This document shows positions 46,328 through 55,800 of a DNA stretch of 64,000 nt, one piece after another. A program made the translations under genes and the position numbers. The notes beneath the pieces were generated by a model. It saw nothing but the letters and a program-made list of their open reading frames with translations. It was not told where the DNA came from and searched no databases. Source of the DNA: JAICMB01 sp035295125 (lineage in GTDB: Bacteria; Acidobacteriota; Terriglobia; Bryobacterales; Bryobacteraceae); contig DATGJP010000055.1 of assembly GCA_035295125.1 (NCBI GenBank), forward strand, positions 95,800 through 159,799. Direction: 5' to 3'. Numbering within the stretch: position 1 is the first letter of the stretch; the number at the start of each line of letters is the position of its first letter.

Positions 46328-47299
46328 ATGGTTTGGCGATTTCTTCTGGCCGGTACTCTAGCATTCGTGGCGCTGGCGGCGGATGCGGCCAAGAAGCATC
46401 CGGGGACGGTTTGGATACCGGGCGGTGAGTTTTGGATGGGCAGCGAGAGTCCGATGTTTCGGGATGCGCAGCCGGTGCACAAGGTTCGCGTTCACGGCTT
46501 CTGGATGGACAAGGCTCCGGTCACCAATGCGCAATTCGAACGCTTCGTGAAAGCAACCGGCTATGTCACCATTGCGGAGCGGGGTCTCGACGCCAAGGCG
46601 TATCCGGGTGCTCCGGCGGCGATGCTGCAGCCTGGCGCGCCGGTGTTTTCGCCGCCGGAGGGTCCGGTTCCCCTGAATCGTCCGCTGGGGTGGTGGCGCT
46701 GGCAAGCGGGGGCTGACTGGCGTCATCCTGAGGGTCCCGGCAGCAGTATTCGGGGCCGCGAGAATCATCCCGTGGTCCAGGTGGCTTGGGAGGATGCTGC
46801 TGCCTACGCGAAATGGGCCGGAAGACGCCTGCCGACGGAAGCGGAGTGGGAATTCGCCGCTAGGGGTGGCCTCGATCGCAACGAGTACGTGTGGGGCAAC
46901 GAGCAGCGACCTGACGGCAAGCTGATGGCAAACACGTTCCAGGGGCACTTTCCGGACGACAACACGATGGAGGATCATTTTCGGGGCACTTCGCCCGTGT
47001 GCTCGTTTCCGGTGAATGGATATGGGCTGTGCGACATGGCGGGAAACGTTTGGCAGTGGGTGTCGGATTGGTATCGGCCGGACTATTATCAGGAATTGGC
47101 GAACCAGGGCGATGTTGCTGATAATCCGCAGGGGCCGGCTGACAGTTTCGATCCAAGCGAGCCGGGCGTGAAGAAGCGGGTGCAGAAGGGCGGGTCTTTT
47201 CTGTGCACCGATCAGTATTGCGGCCGGTTTCGTCCGGGTGCGCGAGGTAAAGGCGACGTGTCGACGGGGGCGTCGAACGTCGGGTTTCGATTGGTTTAG
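46328..47299 (+). CDS. Secreted formylglycine-generating enzyme (SUMF1/FGE family)
   Basis: 323 residues, 9 bp after the sulfatase. Signal peptide (FLLAGTLAFVALAADA). FGE fold: WIPGGEFWMGSESP, HPVVQVAWEDAAAYAKWAGR, RLPTEAEWEFAARGG, GNVWQWVSDW. Copper-binding Cys293 and Cys298 (CTDQYC) correspond in spacing to Cys336/Cys341 of human FGE, followed by STGASNVGFR. It oxidises the sulfatase Cys to formylglycine, here apparently in the periplasm. Confidence 0.9.
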   Translation: MVWRFLLAGTLAFVALAADAAKKHPGTVWIPGGEFWMGSESPMFRDAQPVHKVRVHGFWMDKAPVTNAQFERFVKATGYVTIAERGLDAKAYPGAPAAMLQPGAPVFSPPEGPVPLNRPLGWWRWQAGADWRHPEGPGSSIRGRENHPVVQVAWEDAAAYAKWAGRRLPTEAEWEFAARGGLDRNEYVWGNEQRPDGKLMANTFQGHFPDDNTMEDHFRGTSPVCSFPVNGYGLCDMAGNVWQWVSDWYRPDYYQELANQGDVADNPQGPADSFDPSEPGVKKRVQKGGSFLCTDQYCGRFRPGARGKGDVSTGASNVGFRLV

Positions 47300-47311
47300 T
47301 GCGAGGGAGCC

Positions 47312-48967
47312 TTGAGTATTGGTTACCGCCTAAAGGCGGCGTTACTGGTCGCGGTGTCGGCCTTCGCGCAGAGGCCGGTGGCGATTCGCGTAAACGCGGC
47401 GCAGCCGATGGGGCCGCTCACTCCGATATACGGATTCTTCGGCTATGACGAGCCGAATTACACGTACGCGAAAAATGGGCGCAAGCTCGTCGGGGAACTG
47501 GCGGCGCTTTCGCGAACGCCAGTGTACATCCGCACGCACTTCCTGCTCGCGACAGGCGACGGGACTCCGGGTTTGAAATGGGGATCGACCAACGCGTACA
47601 CGGAAGACGCGTCGGGTAAACCCGTTTACGACTGGACGATTGTCGACCGCATTTTTGACACCTATCTCGAAGCCGGCGCCAAGCCGTTCGTCGAAATCGG
47701 TTTCATGCCCAAGGCGCTCTCGACGAAGCCGGAGCCGTATCAGCCAACCTGGATTCCCGGCGCTCGCAACGAGCAGTACAGCATCGGCTGGAGCTATCCT
47801 CCGAAGGATTACGCCAAGTGGGAGGAGCTGGTTTATCAGTGGGTGCGGCATTCGGTGGCCAAGTACGGCAAAGCCGAGGTGGAGAGCTGGTATTGGGAAG
47901 TATGGAACGAACCCGACATCAGTTATTGGCACGGCACGCCGGAAGAGTACAATCGCCTTTACGATTCCGCAGCGGCGGGTTTGAAGCGCGCGCTGCCTAC
48001 GGCTCGGGTGGGTGGGCCGGCGACGACAGGGCCGGCGGGGCCTCGCGCAGAGCAGTACTTGCGGCAGTTTCTCGAGCACTGCGCGGCCACGAACGCGCCT
48101 CTGGACTTCATTACGTACCACGCGAAAGGCGCGCCGCGGATGCTGGATGGACACGTTCGCATGGGAATCGCCAAGCAGATTGCAGACGTGGATACAGGTT
48201 TTCAGATTGTCGCCTCCTTTCCCAAGTTTCGTGGGCTGCCAATTGTGATCAGCGAATCCGACCCCGAAGGCTGCGCGGCATGCTCGGCTCGAGTGTATCC
48301 TCAGAATGCTTACCGTAACGGCACTCTCTACCCCGCCTATACGGCCGTGATGATGAGGAACATTCTGGATCTGGCCGCGCCGCGTCGATCCAATATCACC
48401 GGCATGCTGACGTGGGCGTTCGAATTCGAGGATCAGCCGTGGTTCGACGGTTTTCGCACGTTGGCGACGAATGGTGTCGATAAGCCCGTGTTAAACGTGT
48501 TTCGGATGGCTGGGTTGATGCAGGGCGATCGTGTTGCGGTGGAGAGCGATGGTGCGGTGGGTCTCGACGCGATGGTGAAGGGAGGAGTGCGGGGCACTGC
48601 GGATATCGATGGGCTCGCGGCCCGGTCGGATCGTGGTGTTACGGTGCTCCTTTGGAACTATCATGATGACGATGTGCCGAGTCCCGATGCGGGGGTGCAA
48701 CTGCGGGTCGCGGGGATGCCGGCCGACTCGAAGCGAATTCTGGTGCGGCACTATCGCATCGATCAGTCACATAGCAACGCGTATGCAGCATGGAAGCAGA
48801 TGGGTTCTCCACAGCAGCCCACCGCCGAACAGTATGCGGCCCTGGAATCGGCGGGAGGGCTGCAGTTGTTGGACGCTCCGCGGTGGGTGACAGCTCAATC
48901 GGGTGAGGCCGTGCTGACGTTCGCGTTGCCACGGCAGGCGGTTTCGCTCGTGGAATTGTCCTGGTAG
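47312..48967 (+). CDS. Secreted GH39-type glycoside hydrolase
   Basis: 551 residues, TTG start with GAGGGAG upstream; signal peptide (LKAALLVAVSAFAQ). TIM barrel with acid/base Glu200 (WEVWNEPDIS) and nucleophile Glu315 (VISESDPEG), plus TYHAKGAPR and a C-terminal beta-sandwich (GVTVLLWNYHDDD). GH39 covers beta-xylosidase and alpha-L-iduronidase; the sulfatase neighbours make a sulfated glycan more likely. 12 bp after FGE; last 73 bp overlap the convergent DUF998 gene. Confidence 0.87.
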   Translation: MSIGYRLKAALLVAVSAFAQRPVAIRVNAAQPMGPLTPIYGFFGYDEPNYTYAKNGRKLVGELAALSRTPVYIRTHFLLATGDGTPGLKWGSTNAYTEDASGKPVYDWTIVDRIFDTYLEAGAKPFVEIGFMPKALSTKPEPYQPTWIPGARNEQYSIGWSYPPKDYAKWEELVYQWVRHSVAKYGKAEVESWYWEVWNEPDISYWHGTPEEYNRLYDSAAAGLKRALPTARVGGPATTGPAGPRAEQYLRQFLEHCAATNAPLDFITYHAKGAPRMLDGHVRMGIAKQIADVDTGFQIVASFPKFRGLPIVISESDPEGCAACSARVYPQNAYRNGTLYPAYTAVMMRNILDLAAPRRSNITGMLTWAFEFEDQPWFDGFRTLATNGVDKPVLNVFRMAGLMQGDRVAVESDGAVGLDAMVKGGVRGTADIDGLAARSDRGVTVLLWNYHDDDVPSPDAGVQLRVAGMPADSKRILVRHYRIDQSHSNAYAAWKQMGSPQQPTAEQYAALESAGGLQLLDAPRWVTAQSGEAVLTFALPRQAVSLVELSW

Positions 48968-49614
48968 GCCGCCGCGATTACCCAGATGCAGCAGGCGACT
49001 ACGTAGAGCCGGTTCGCCCAGCCGTCGAGTGCGATTGTCCCGGCAGGCAGGTGATTCAGTGCCCGTCCCATGTGACCGCCGGCGTGATGCAGCGTGGTGA
49101 CCATCAGGTACATCGTGGCGATGAACAGCGCCAGCGCAAGCCAGATCAGGTTGGCGGTCCAAAGGAGCGATCTCAACGCCTTCTTCCGCGAGCTGCAAGG
49201 CCATCGCCAACTGATTAAAGACGCCGCGATTGGCATAGTGGGAACCCCAATGAGGCCGGCCACATCGTGCAGCGGATGATTGATATCGAAGAAAGCCGCC
49301 ATCATCTCTCCGATTCCGGATGCGATCAGGAAGTACAGGCCGATCTTCCCAGCGCGCCCTCTCACGCGCGGCCAAAGCTCGAACGCGAGCGCCCAGGTAC
49401 TGAGCGCCCACATTCCAAACATCAGCGAGAGAACCCAACCGTACCTTCCGTTCGCGTATTCGCTCACCATGCGCCAGGACGGGTCGAATTCCGGGCTGAG
49501 CGCATGCAGGGCGGCGAGCAGCAGGACGGTTGCGATGGCGGCCGCGGCAGCTGCTCCCGGCAATGAGATCGCCTCGATTTGGGGCCGGGCGCCCGCCGAA
49601 GCCAAGGTGTTCAT
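48895..49614 (-). CDS. DUF998 membrane protein
   Basis: 239 residues, about six membrane segments (AAAIATVLLLAALHA, WVLSLMFGMWALSTWALAF, IGLYFLIASGIGEMMAAFF, SLLWTANLIWLALALFIATM, LYVVACCIWVIAAAY). Function unknown. ATG overlaps the upstream SRPBCC stop (ATGA at 49611-49614). Third gene of the ArsR operon. Confidence 0.82.
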   Translation of the reverse strand: MNTLASAGARPQIEAISLPGAAAAAAIATVLLLAALHALSPEFDPSWRMVSEYANGRYGWVLSLMFGMWALSTWALAFELWPRVRGRAGKIGLYFLIASGIGEMMAAFFDINHPLHDVAGLIGVPTMPIAASLISWRWPCSSRKKALRSLLWTANLIWLALALFIATMYLMVTTLHHAGGHMGRALNHLPAGTIALDGWANRLYVVACCIWVIAAAYQDNSTSETACRGNANVSTASPD

Positions 49615-50081
49615 TGCTGCAGCATTCCTTCCAGCCGGGCGTAACTCATTTCCATGCCGCTCTCCATGCCGGATGCCAGCATCGCCTGCCTGGTCTGAGC
49701 ATCGGGCAGGGTCATTCGCATGGTCATGATAGTGCCCGAACCATCCGTGTCAAATCTTGTTTCCACGTGATTGTCGGGCGTGGGATTGGGCAGGTGCATC
49801 CGCTCCACATGAACAATGCGGCTGTAAGGCTGGAGCTCGACATACTCGCCTGTGAGGAAGAACCCGCCTCCTTTGCCGTTTGACCATTCGTATCGGATAC
49901 TGCCGCCGGGCTTTGCATCACTGATGCAAACGGGCATGGTCCAACCTTCCGGTCCGAGCATCCATTTTTGAATGATTTCGGGATCTGTGTGCGCGCGATA
50001 CACTGCCTCCGGAGGCGCGGCGAAGCGCCGCGTCACGACGACATGGGTGTCGCCATCGGTCTGCAAAGTCAATTTACTCAT
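49611..50081 (-). CDS. SRPBCC (AHSA1-like) domain protein
   Basis: 156 residues from ATG (MSKLTLQTDGDTHVVVTRRF). START/Bet v1-like: APPEAVYRAHTDPEIIQKWM, GGSIRYEW, TGEYVELQPYSRIVHVER, then TIMTMRMTLPDAQTRQAML. Such proteins regularly follow ArsR regulators. Overlaps the ArsR gene by 4 bp (50078-50081). Confidence 0.88.
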   Translation of the reverse strand: MSKLTLQTDGDTHVVVTRRFAAPPEAVYRAHTDPEIIQKWMLGPEGWTMPVCISDAKPGGSIRYEWSNGKGGGFFLTGEYVELQPYSRIVHVERMHLPNPTPDNHVETRFDTDGSGTIMTMRMTLPDAQTRQAMLASGMESGMEMSYARLEGMLQQ

Positions 50082-50413
50082 GAGGTTCTTCCTTTCTGCT
50101 GTTGCATGTCGGCCAGAACCGTGTCCAGCCGGTTGTAGTTTTTCTCCAGCGCCTGCCGCAGCATCGCGAGCCATTGATCCATGGCTTCAATTGCGGGTTT
50201 GGCGAGCCTGCGGGGCCGCTTGGTTCCGTCGACGCGGCGAACGATGAGCCCCGCGTCTTCGAGGACTTTGAGGTGTTGCGAGATTGCGGGTTGCGACATC
50301 TCGAAGGGCTCGGCCAGTTCCATAACAGTGGCTTCACCTTGCGCGAGACGGGCGAGGATAGCCCGGCGCGTCGGGTCGGCCAAGGCGGCGAAGGCTGCGT
50401 TCAGACCATCCAT
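50078..50413 (-). CDS. ArsR-family transcriptional regulator
   Basis: 111 residues from ATG (MDGLNAAFAALADPTRRAIL). Winged helix with recognition helix AEPFEMSQPAISQHLKVLED and wing VDGTKRPRRLAK. No obvious Cys metal site, so likely a non-metal-type regulator of the SRPBCC/DUF998 genes. ATG at the very start of a promoter: see next entry. Confidence 0.88.
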   Translation of the reverse strand: MDGLNAAFAALADPTRRAILARLAQGEATVMELAEPFEMSQPAISQHLKVLEDAGLIVRRVDGTKRPRRLAKPAIEAMDQWLAMLRQALEKNYNRLDTVLADMQQQKGRTS

Positions 50414-50449
50414 AGGTATTATCTTATATAAGTAATAACTTATAGTCAA
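50414..50449 (-). promoter_or_regulatory. arsR promoter with TATAAGT-N4-ACTTATA operator
   Basis: On the minus strand: -35 TTGACT (50449-50444), 17-bp spacer, -10 TAAGAT (50426-50421). A perfect inverted repeat TATAAGT-N4-ACTTATA (50444-50427) fills the spacer, so bound ArsR would exclude RNA polymerase. Predicted start lies one to three nt from the ATG, so the mRNA is nearly leaderless. Confidence 0.65.
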
Positions 50450-50517
50450 GGGCAAATTGTCGGCGATCTGTTATACTCCGTGATCGTTTGAACCCTCGTC
50501 TTCACAAGGAGTACCGG

Positions 50518-52866
50518 ATGCGCATCTTGAGCATTTCCTCGTTCCCGATTGCGGCGGCATTTTTGGCGGGGCTGGCCTTGTCGGCTCCTTCTGACGTGCC
50601 CTTGTACCAGCGGTTCCTGAGCCCGGCTTCGCCGCAGGAAGTTGTCGCCGCTCGAAAAGTGGATCGCATTGCCTGGGTGGATTACGCCGAAGGTAAGCGC
50701 AACGCCTATACTTCCGCGGCGCCCATGTTCACGCCGGTGCGCCTGACGAACTTCATGAAAGATGACGGGATCATGATGTCTGGGATTCGCATTTCGGACG
50801 ATGGCAGTACCGTCGTGTTCATGCGCGGTGAGCAGCCTAATCGCGAAGGCTGGTCTCCTAACCCGACCGCCGACCCCAATGGTCCTGAGCACGCCGTGTG
50901 GGCGGCTCGCACAAATGTCAGCGGTGCGGCATGGCGGGTGGTCGACGCCAGCAATCCCGAGTTGGCGCCCGATGGCAGCGCAATTCTGTTCGTCAAAAAC
51001 GGGCAGATCTATCGCGCGAAGCTTACGCCATCAAAGCCTGCGAGCGAGGTCGATCGGGGCGAGAAGGCTTTCATTACAGAGTGGGGCGTTCAAAGCGATC
51101 CGAAGTGGTCACCCGACGGGCAGAAGATCGCATTCGTGAGCACGCGAACCGATCACAGCTTCATCACGGTTTACGATGTTGCGACTCGAAAGGTGACGTA
51201 CATGTCGCCGAGCGTGGATTTCGACACGACGCCGATGTGGATGAACGACAGCAAGCACCTGGTTTTCATGCGCAAACCGGGCCTGCCGTTTGGCCAACAG
51301 GCGCAATCGGGCAGGGGCGGACTTGGCGATCCAAACGGGCCGGCGTTCCGCGCGCAGGCCACTCCAGCGCAGGGCGCCGCAAGGCAGGGCAATGAGAACG
51401 CGGCGAAGCCGGTGACCAATAATTCGCCCGGTTTGATGCACGCTACGTTCAAGGGCGGCTACACCATCGCGTTCTACAAGGCAGATGTTGCAACCGGCGA
51501 AGCGCAGGAGGTTTGGCACAACCAGCCCAAGGATGCCATTGTCAGCATAATCGGCAACCTGCGGCTTGCGGGCGATCACCTGATTTTTGAGCACGTCATT
51601 CCGGGCCCACGTGGCAGGGGCGGACCGGGCGGCAGACAGGGGCAGGGCAATGCGCCCGCCGCCGCGGAAGAAGAGCAGACGCCTGAAGCGAAAGCGCTGG
51701 CGAAAGACGAATGGGAACGATATTACTCGATCGACCTGAAGAACTCGACCGCTCGTCCTGTGCTGCTGACGACAACGGATGGCATGATTGAAAATCCGCA
51801 GTCGATTGCCGTCTCGGCCGATGGCCAGACATTCCTGTACTGCACGAATGTCAACGATATTGAGAAGCGTCACATCTGGTCGGTACCGGCTGCGGGAGGG
51901 ACGCCGACTGAAATCACGACGGGCGAGGGAGTGGAGACTTCACCGGCTCCTCTCGCATCGGGCAAATATCTTGCGACGCTGAGCGCCAGTTGGAAAATGC
52001 CGCAGTCCATCGGAGTCTGGAAGACGGGGGACACAGCGGACCAGAAGATCGTATTCCCAATCTCGCGGCCGGGCTTTCCGACTGACTTGCACGTGAAACC
52101 GGAGATAGTAATCACGAAGGCTGCGGACGGCATGGAGATTCACAACCAACTGTTTCTGCCCAAGGATCTGAAACCGGGCGAGCGGCATCCGGCGATCGTC
52201 TTTGTGCATGGCGGGCCGGTGCGTCAGATGATGCCGGCTTATCACTATATGCAGTTTTATCACTGGGCCTATGGGATCAATCAATGGCTGGCGAACCAGG
52301 GCTATGTCGTTATGTCGATCAACTATCGCAGCGGCGTGGGCTATGGGCGGTCGTTCCGGAATGCAGCCAAAGTCGGCGGCGAGGGCAATGCGGAGTATCA
52401 GGATGTCGTTGCCGGGGGCAAGTACCTGCAGACCCGGCCCGATGTCGATCCGAACCGGATCGGGATCTGGGGATTGTCTTATGGCGGCGTGCTTACTTCG
52501 CAGGCGCTGGCCCGCAACTCCGACATTTTCAAGGTTGGGGTTGACCTGGCGGGTGTGCACCTGTGGGGCAGTTCGCTGGACCCCGAATCCGTCTCCTACA
52601 AGTCTTCGACGATCGGCGCGATCGATGGATGGAAGTCGCCCGTGCTGCTGATTCAAGGCGACGACGATCGCAATGTGGCGTTCCAGCAAATGACAGGGCT
52701 GGTGCAATTGCTGCGGGCCCGCGATGTCTACTATGAGCTCATTGTGTTCCCGGATGACGTGCATGAATCGCTGCTGCATAGCCGGTGGATGTACACACTG
52801 GGCCGGATGGAAACGTTCCTGCACCGGTTCCTTGGCGACTCGGGCGCGGTGAGCGCGGGTCAGTAG
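50518..52866 (+). CDS. Secreted S9-family serine peptidase with low-complexity inserts
   Basis: 782 residues from ATG behind AAGGAG. Signal peptide (FPIAAAFLAGLALSAPS). PD40 propeller (PKWSPDGQKIAFVST, ELAPDGSAILFVK) then hydrolase with Ser654 (GLSYGG), Asp717 (GDDDRNV) and His749 (DDVHES). Two Gln/Gly/Arg/Ala-rich inserts (FGQQAQSGRGGLGDPNG, GPRGRGGPGGRQGQGN) interrupt the propeller near 260-300 and 365-400. The gene runs divergently from arsR. Confidence 0.88.
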   Translation: MRILSISSFPIAAAFLAGLALSAPSDVPLYQRFLSPASPQEVVAARKVDRIAWVDYAEGKRNAYTSAAPMFTPVRLTNFMKDDGIMMSGIRISDDGSTVVFMRGEQPNREGWSPNPTADPNGPEHAVWAARTNVSGAAWRVVDASNPELAPDGSAILFVKNGQIYRAKLTPSKPASEVDRGEKAFITEWGVQSDPKWSPDGQKIAFVSTRTDHSFITVYDVATRKVTYMSPSVDFDTTPMWMNDSKHLVFMRKPGLPFGQQAQSGRGGLGDPNGPAFRAQATPAQGAARQGNENAAKPVTNNSPGLMHATFKGGYTIAFYKADVATGEAQEVWHNQPKDAIVSIIGNLRLAGDHLIFEHVIPGPRGRGGPGGRQGQGNAPAAAEEEQTPEAKALAKDEWERYYSIDLKNSTARPVLLTTTDGMIENPQSIAVSADGQTFLYCTNVNDIEKRHIWSVPAAGGTPTEITTGEGVETSPAPLASGKYLATLSASWKMPQSIGVWKTGDTADQKIVFPISRPGFPTDLHVKPEIVITKAADGMEIHNQLFLPKDLKPGERHPAIVFVHGGPVRQMMPAYHYMQFYHWAYGINQWLANQGYVVMSINYRSGVGYGRSFRNAAKVGGEGNAEYQDVVAGGKYLQTRPDVDPNRIGIWGLSYGGVLTSQALARNSDIFKVGVDLAGVHLWGSSLDPESVSYKSSTIGAIDGWKSPVLLIQGDDDRNVAFQQMTGLVQLLRARDVYYELIVFPDDVHESLLHSRWMYTLGRMETFLHRFLGDSGAVSAGQ

Positions 52867-52869
52867 ACG

Positions 52870-55800
52870 CTAACTCAGGCTCACCAGGTTTTGGGCCAGG
52901 GCCACGTCGGTTTTCGGCGGGTTTTTGCCGGTCAGAAACGTCGAGAGATCGAAGGTGTGGTTCGGATTCAGCGCGTAAAGCGTCAGCGTGGCGCTGGGCT
53001 GCGCGCCAATGGAACCGATTGCGGCGGATGATTCCACGAGCAGCATCGGGCCGACGACACGGCCCGAGATGCCCGAATATACGTTTCCGACCCTCTGGTT
53101 AAACGTGTCCGTGAGATCAGCCGCGAAATTCGCGAGCGTTTTTATCGCTTGCGTGGGCGCGGTTGCCGCGGTGGCCAGGGCTGCGGAGATCTGCTCCAAC
53201 GCATCTGTTGCTCCCCGCACGAGTCGGGCTTCCGTGAATAGCAGGCCTTGGAGGAATATATCGCCCGTGGCGCCTATTGCCTGCTCAACAATGCGGCCCG
53301 CCATAGTGGGATCGAAGAAGCCGGCATTTCCACTGCCTGCCTCGAGAAGCTCATTGTGAATCGCGGTCAGGTGACTGCCTAACATCGCACTTGTATGCGG
53401 GTCGCGTGCTATGGCTCGGCGAAGGTTCACGTCCGGCCAATCCCAGAAGACATCTTTGTCGGTATTAAACCGATTGATTGTCGGATTATTGAAATCGATG
53501 CTGGTGGAGACGGGCAGGGAAGACCAGACCAGCAGGGCGGCGACGGCATCCGAAGGCTGGTATTGGCTCAGATCCTGAAAGAAGAGCGCCGGCAGCGCAT
53601 GTTTCCAGTTGCCCTGCAAGGCGCGGGAAAGCCGCATCTGGTCGGAAGTGAGTTGGCTTCCGCTGCGCGGTTGGAACCAGCCTGTGAGCACGCCGGCCGG
53701 AAGCGCCAGTTGCATGGACAAGGCCATGTCGCCCAAGTGGTTGCTCTGGTTGTGAGTAGCCTGGGTGAGAGCGTTATCGAGGTCGGTGTAGAAGCTGCGA
53801 ATGGACGCGTCGCCGGCGCTGAAGAGACCCGCGAGATAGTCGTGGATGAACTGAGTGGTGCGCGATTCCAGGTCGGCTGGGCGCATGTCGGTTTTCACCA
53901 GGCGCATCTCATAAGCGAGTGAAGCATCGGTAGCGAGCTGCGGCGGTTGACCGGGCGCGATTTTCAACGGTGCCAGCACGGAGAGCTGACTGGCGGAGCG
54001 GTTCGCGACCGTCACCGTGTCGGTCCCGCCAATCTGGTACAGCAGGAGCCGGCCGCCTTGCTCTTCGGCAGTCAGCGTGACAATGGCGTCGTTCACGTGA
54101 GTGCTGCTGAAGTCGAAAAACGGCATCTGCAAATCGACATTGCTCTGGCGCTTGATTTCGTGCGTGAGCTGTGCCTGATTGAGCGTGACTCCGGGCGTGT
54201 CCGATATCAGGAATTTATCGAGATTGCTTTGGACGACAACGGCTGTGAATAAGTCGGCGGCCTCCTTTACGGCCAGGTCGAAGTACACGTCGATGAGCGC
54301 CGTGTCGGAGGTCGTCTGCTGATACGCCGCGGCGAAGTCGAAGTTGTATTTCTTAGTGAGCGCCTGCACCGCGGTCTTGTAGTAGCCTGCGATTTTCTGG
54401 TCGAGCGTTGTGATGGCTTTCTGGATGTCTTTCAGGTCCTCCAGTCCCAGGGTTTTGTCCAGGAAATTGCCGAGCCGATTTTGGAGCCATTGCTCGATCT
54501 TATTGAAATCCGCATCCGTAACAGCTTGCCGGATCTGGTTCAGATCCAGCTTTTGGTTGATGAAGGCTTGCAGGTTTGCAATGATGCCGCCATTCAGGAC
54601 ATCGAGCGCTTTGCCCGCGAGGATGCTGACCGGACCGAGTTCATTCGACAAAGCGAGCAGGCCGCGATCGGCGATAGCTTCCAGGAACTGACCCTCGGGT
54701 GTGTCGCCGAAGGTCACTTTTTGAATGGCCTGGGCCAGAGCGGCGGCGCGCTTTTGTGGATCGGTGTTTGAGAGGTCCGTGAGAAATGTTTTGAAATCAG
54801 CGACCGTGTTTTGGCCCAGTTGCTGACCGAGGAAGGTCCACAGCATGGACGAAAGCTTGTCGGGCAGGCTCGTCCAAGTATTCAAAGCATTGGCGACGAG
54901 CTGTTTTGCTTTATTGAATTCGGCGGCTGGGTCGATTCCGGTAGCTTTCTTCAACAAGTCCAAAGCGGTTTGATCGGCGAGGCCGGCGAGTTTCTGACCA
55001 ATGTCGGTAGACGGATCGGTCCAGGTTCGGAGGTCTTGAAGAACCTGGAGGCCGTGGACGCCGAAGGTGCTCTTGATGAAATCGTCGAAATTGGCGGGAA
55101 GTTGCGGATCGGCGCCCTGCACGCCGACGTCAACATTAAAACCGAAGTTCAGTCCTTTCGTGGATTGCTTCCAAAGTTGGAGGCGCACTTTAGTCCCTGC
55201 GTCCTCACGGGCGACAACCACGACGTATTTGCCGCTGACATTGAAGCCGAAATTTGCTTTGAGGCTCGCGTCAACTTTGGCGCTGAGGTTGTGGGTGATT
55301 CCGAGCAGTTTGGCGTCCTGGGCAAATTTAACGTTCCAGCCCATGCTGGCAGCCAGTGTGAGCGCTAGGGAGCCGTCCGCCTCGACCAGCAGCCATGTTG
55401 CGGGCTTGAGATTGATATTGCCCCCGTCGAAGGCTACGAATCTTGGCAAAAGCCAACTGGCAATGGTGTCGGCAACGACGGCGTGCGCGCTTTGTGCGGC
55501 ATCGAACCGGTGCAGCACTGCATATGTGGCGTCACGCTGCGCGTCCACGCCGAAGGTGACCGTGCCGAGCATGCCTATCGGGTGCGAGGCCGATCCCGAG
55601 AAGGAAGCGGCATAACCCCAATCCATAAGAAGGAAGCGCTGGCCGGCGCCGTCAGGGATGGTCAGACTGGGAGAATCCGCAAGCGCTAGAGCTTTGATCG
55701 CGTCGGCGGATTTACCGTAGACACCCATGCCGGCTTGCGCCGAAGCCGAGATGTCGAAACTCACCGAGGCCCCGCCGACGATATCGGGTTTCAGCGACAC

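Noticed and set aside
51940..52824. Minus-strand open frame of 294 codons opposite the second S9 peptidase
   Set aside because: Antisense shadow; resembles the shadow of the other S9 gene because the parents are homologous.
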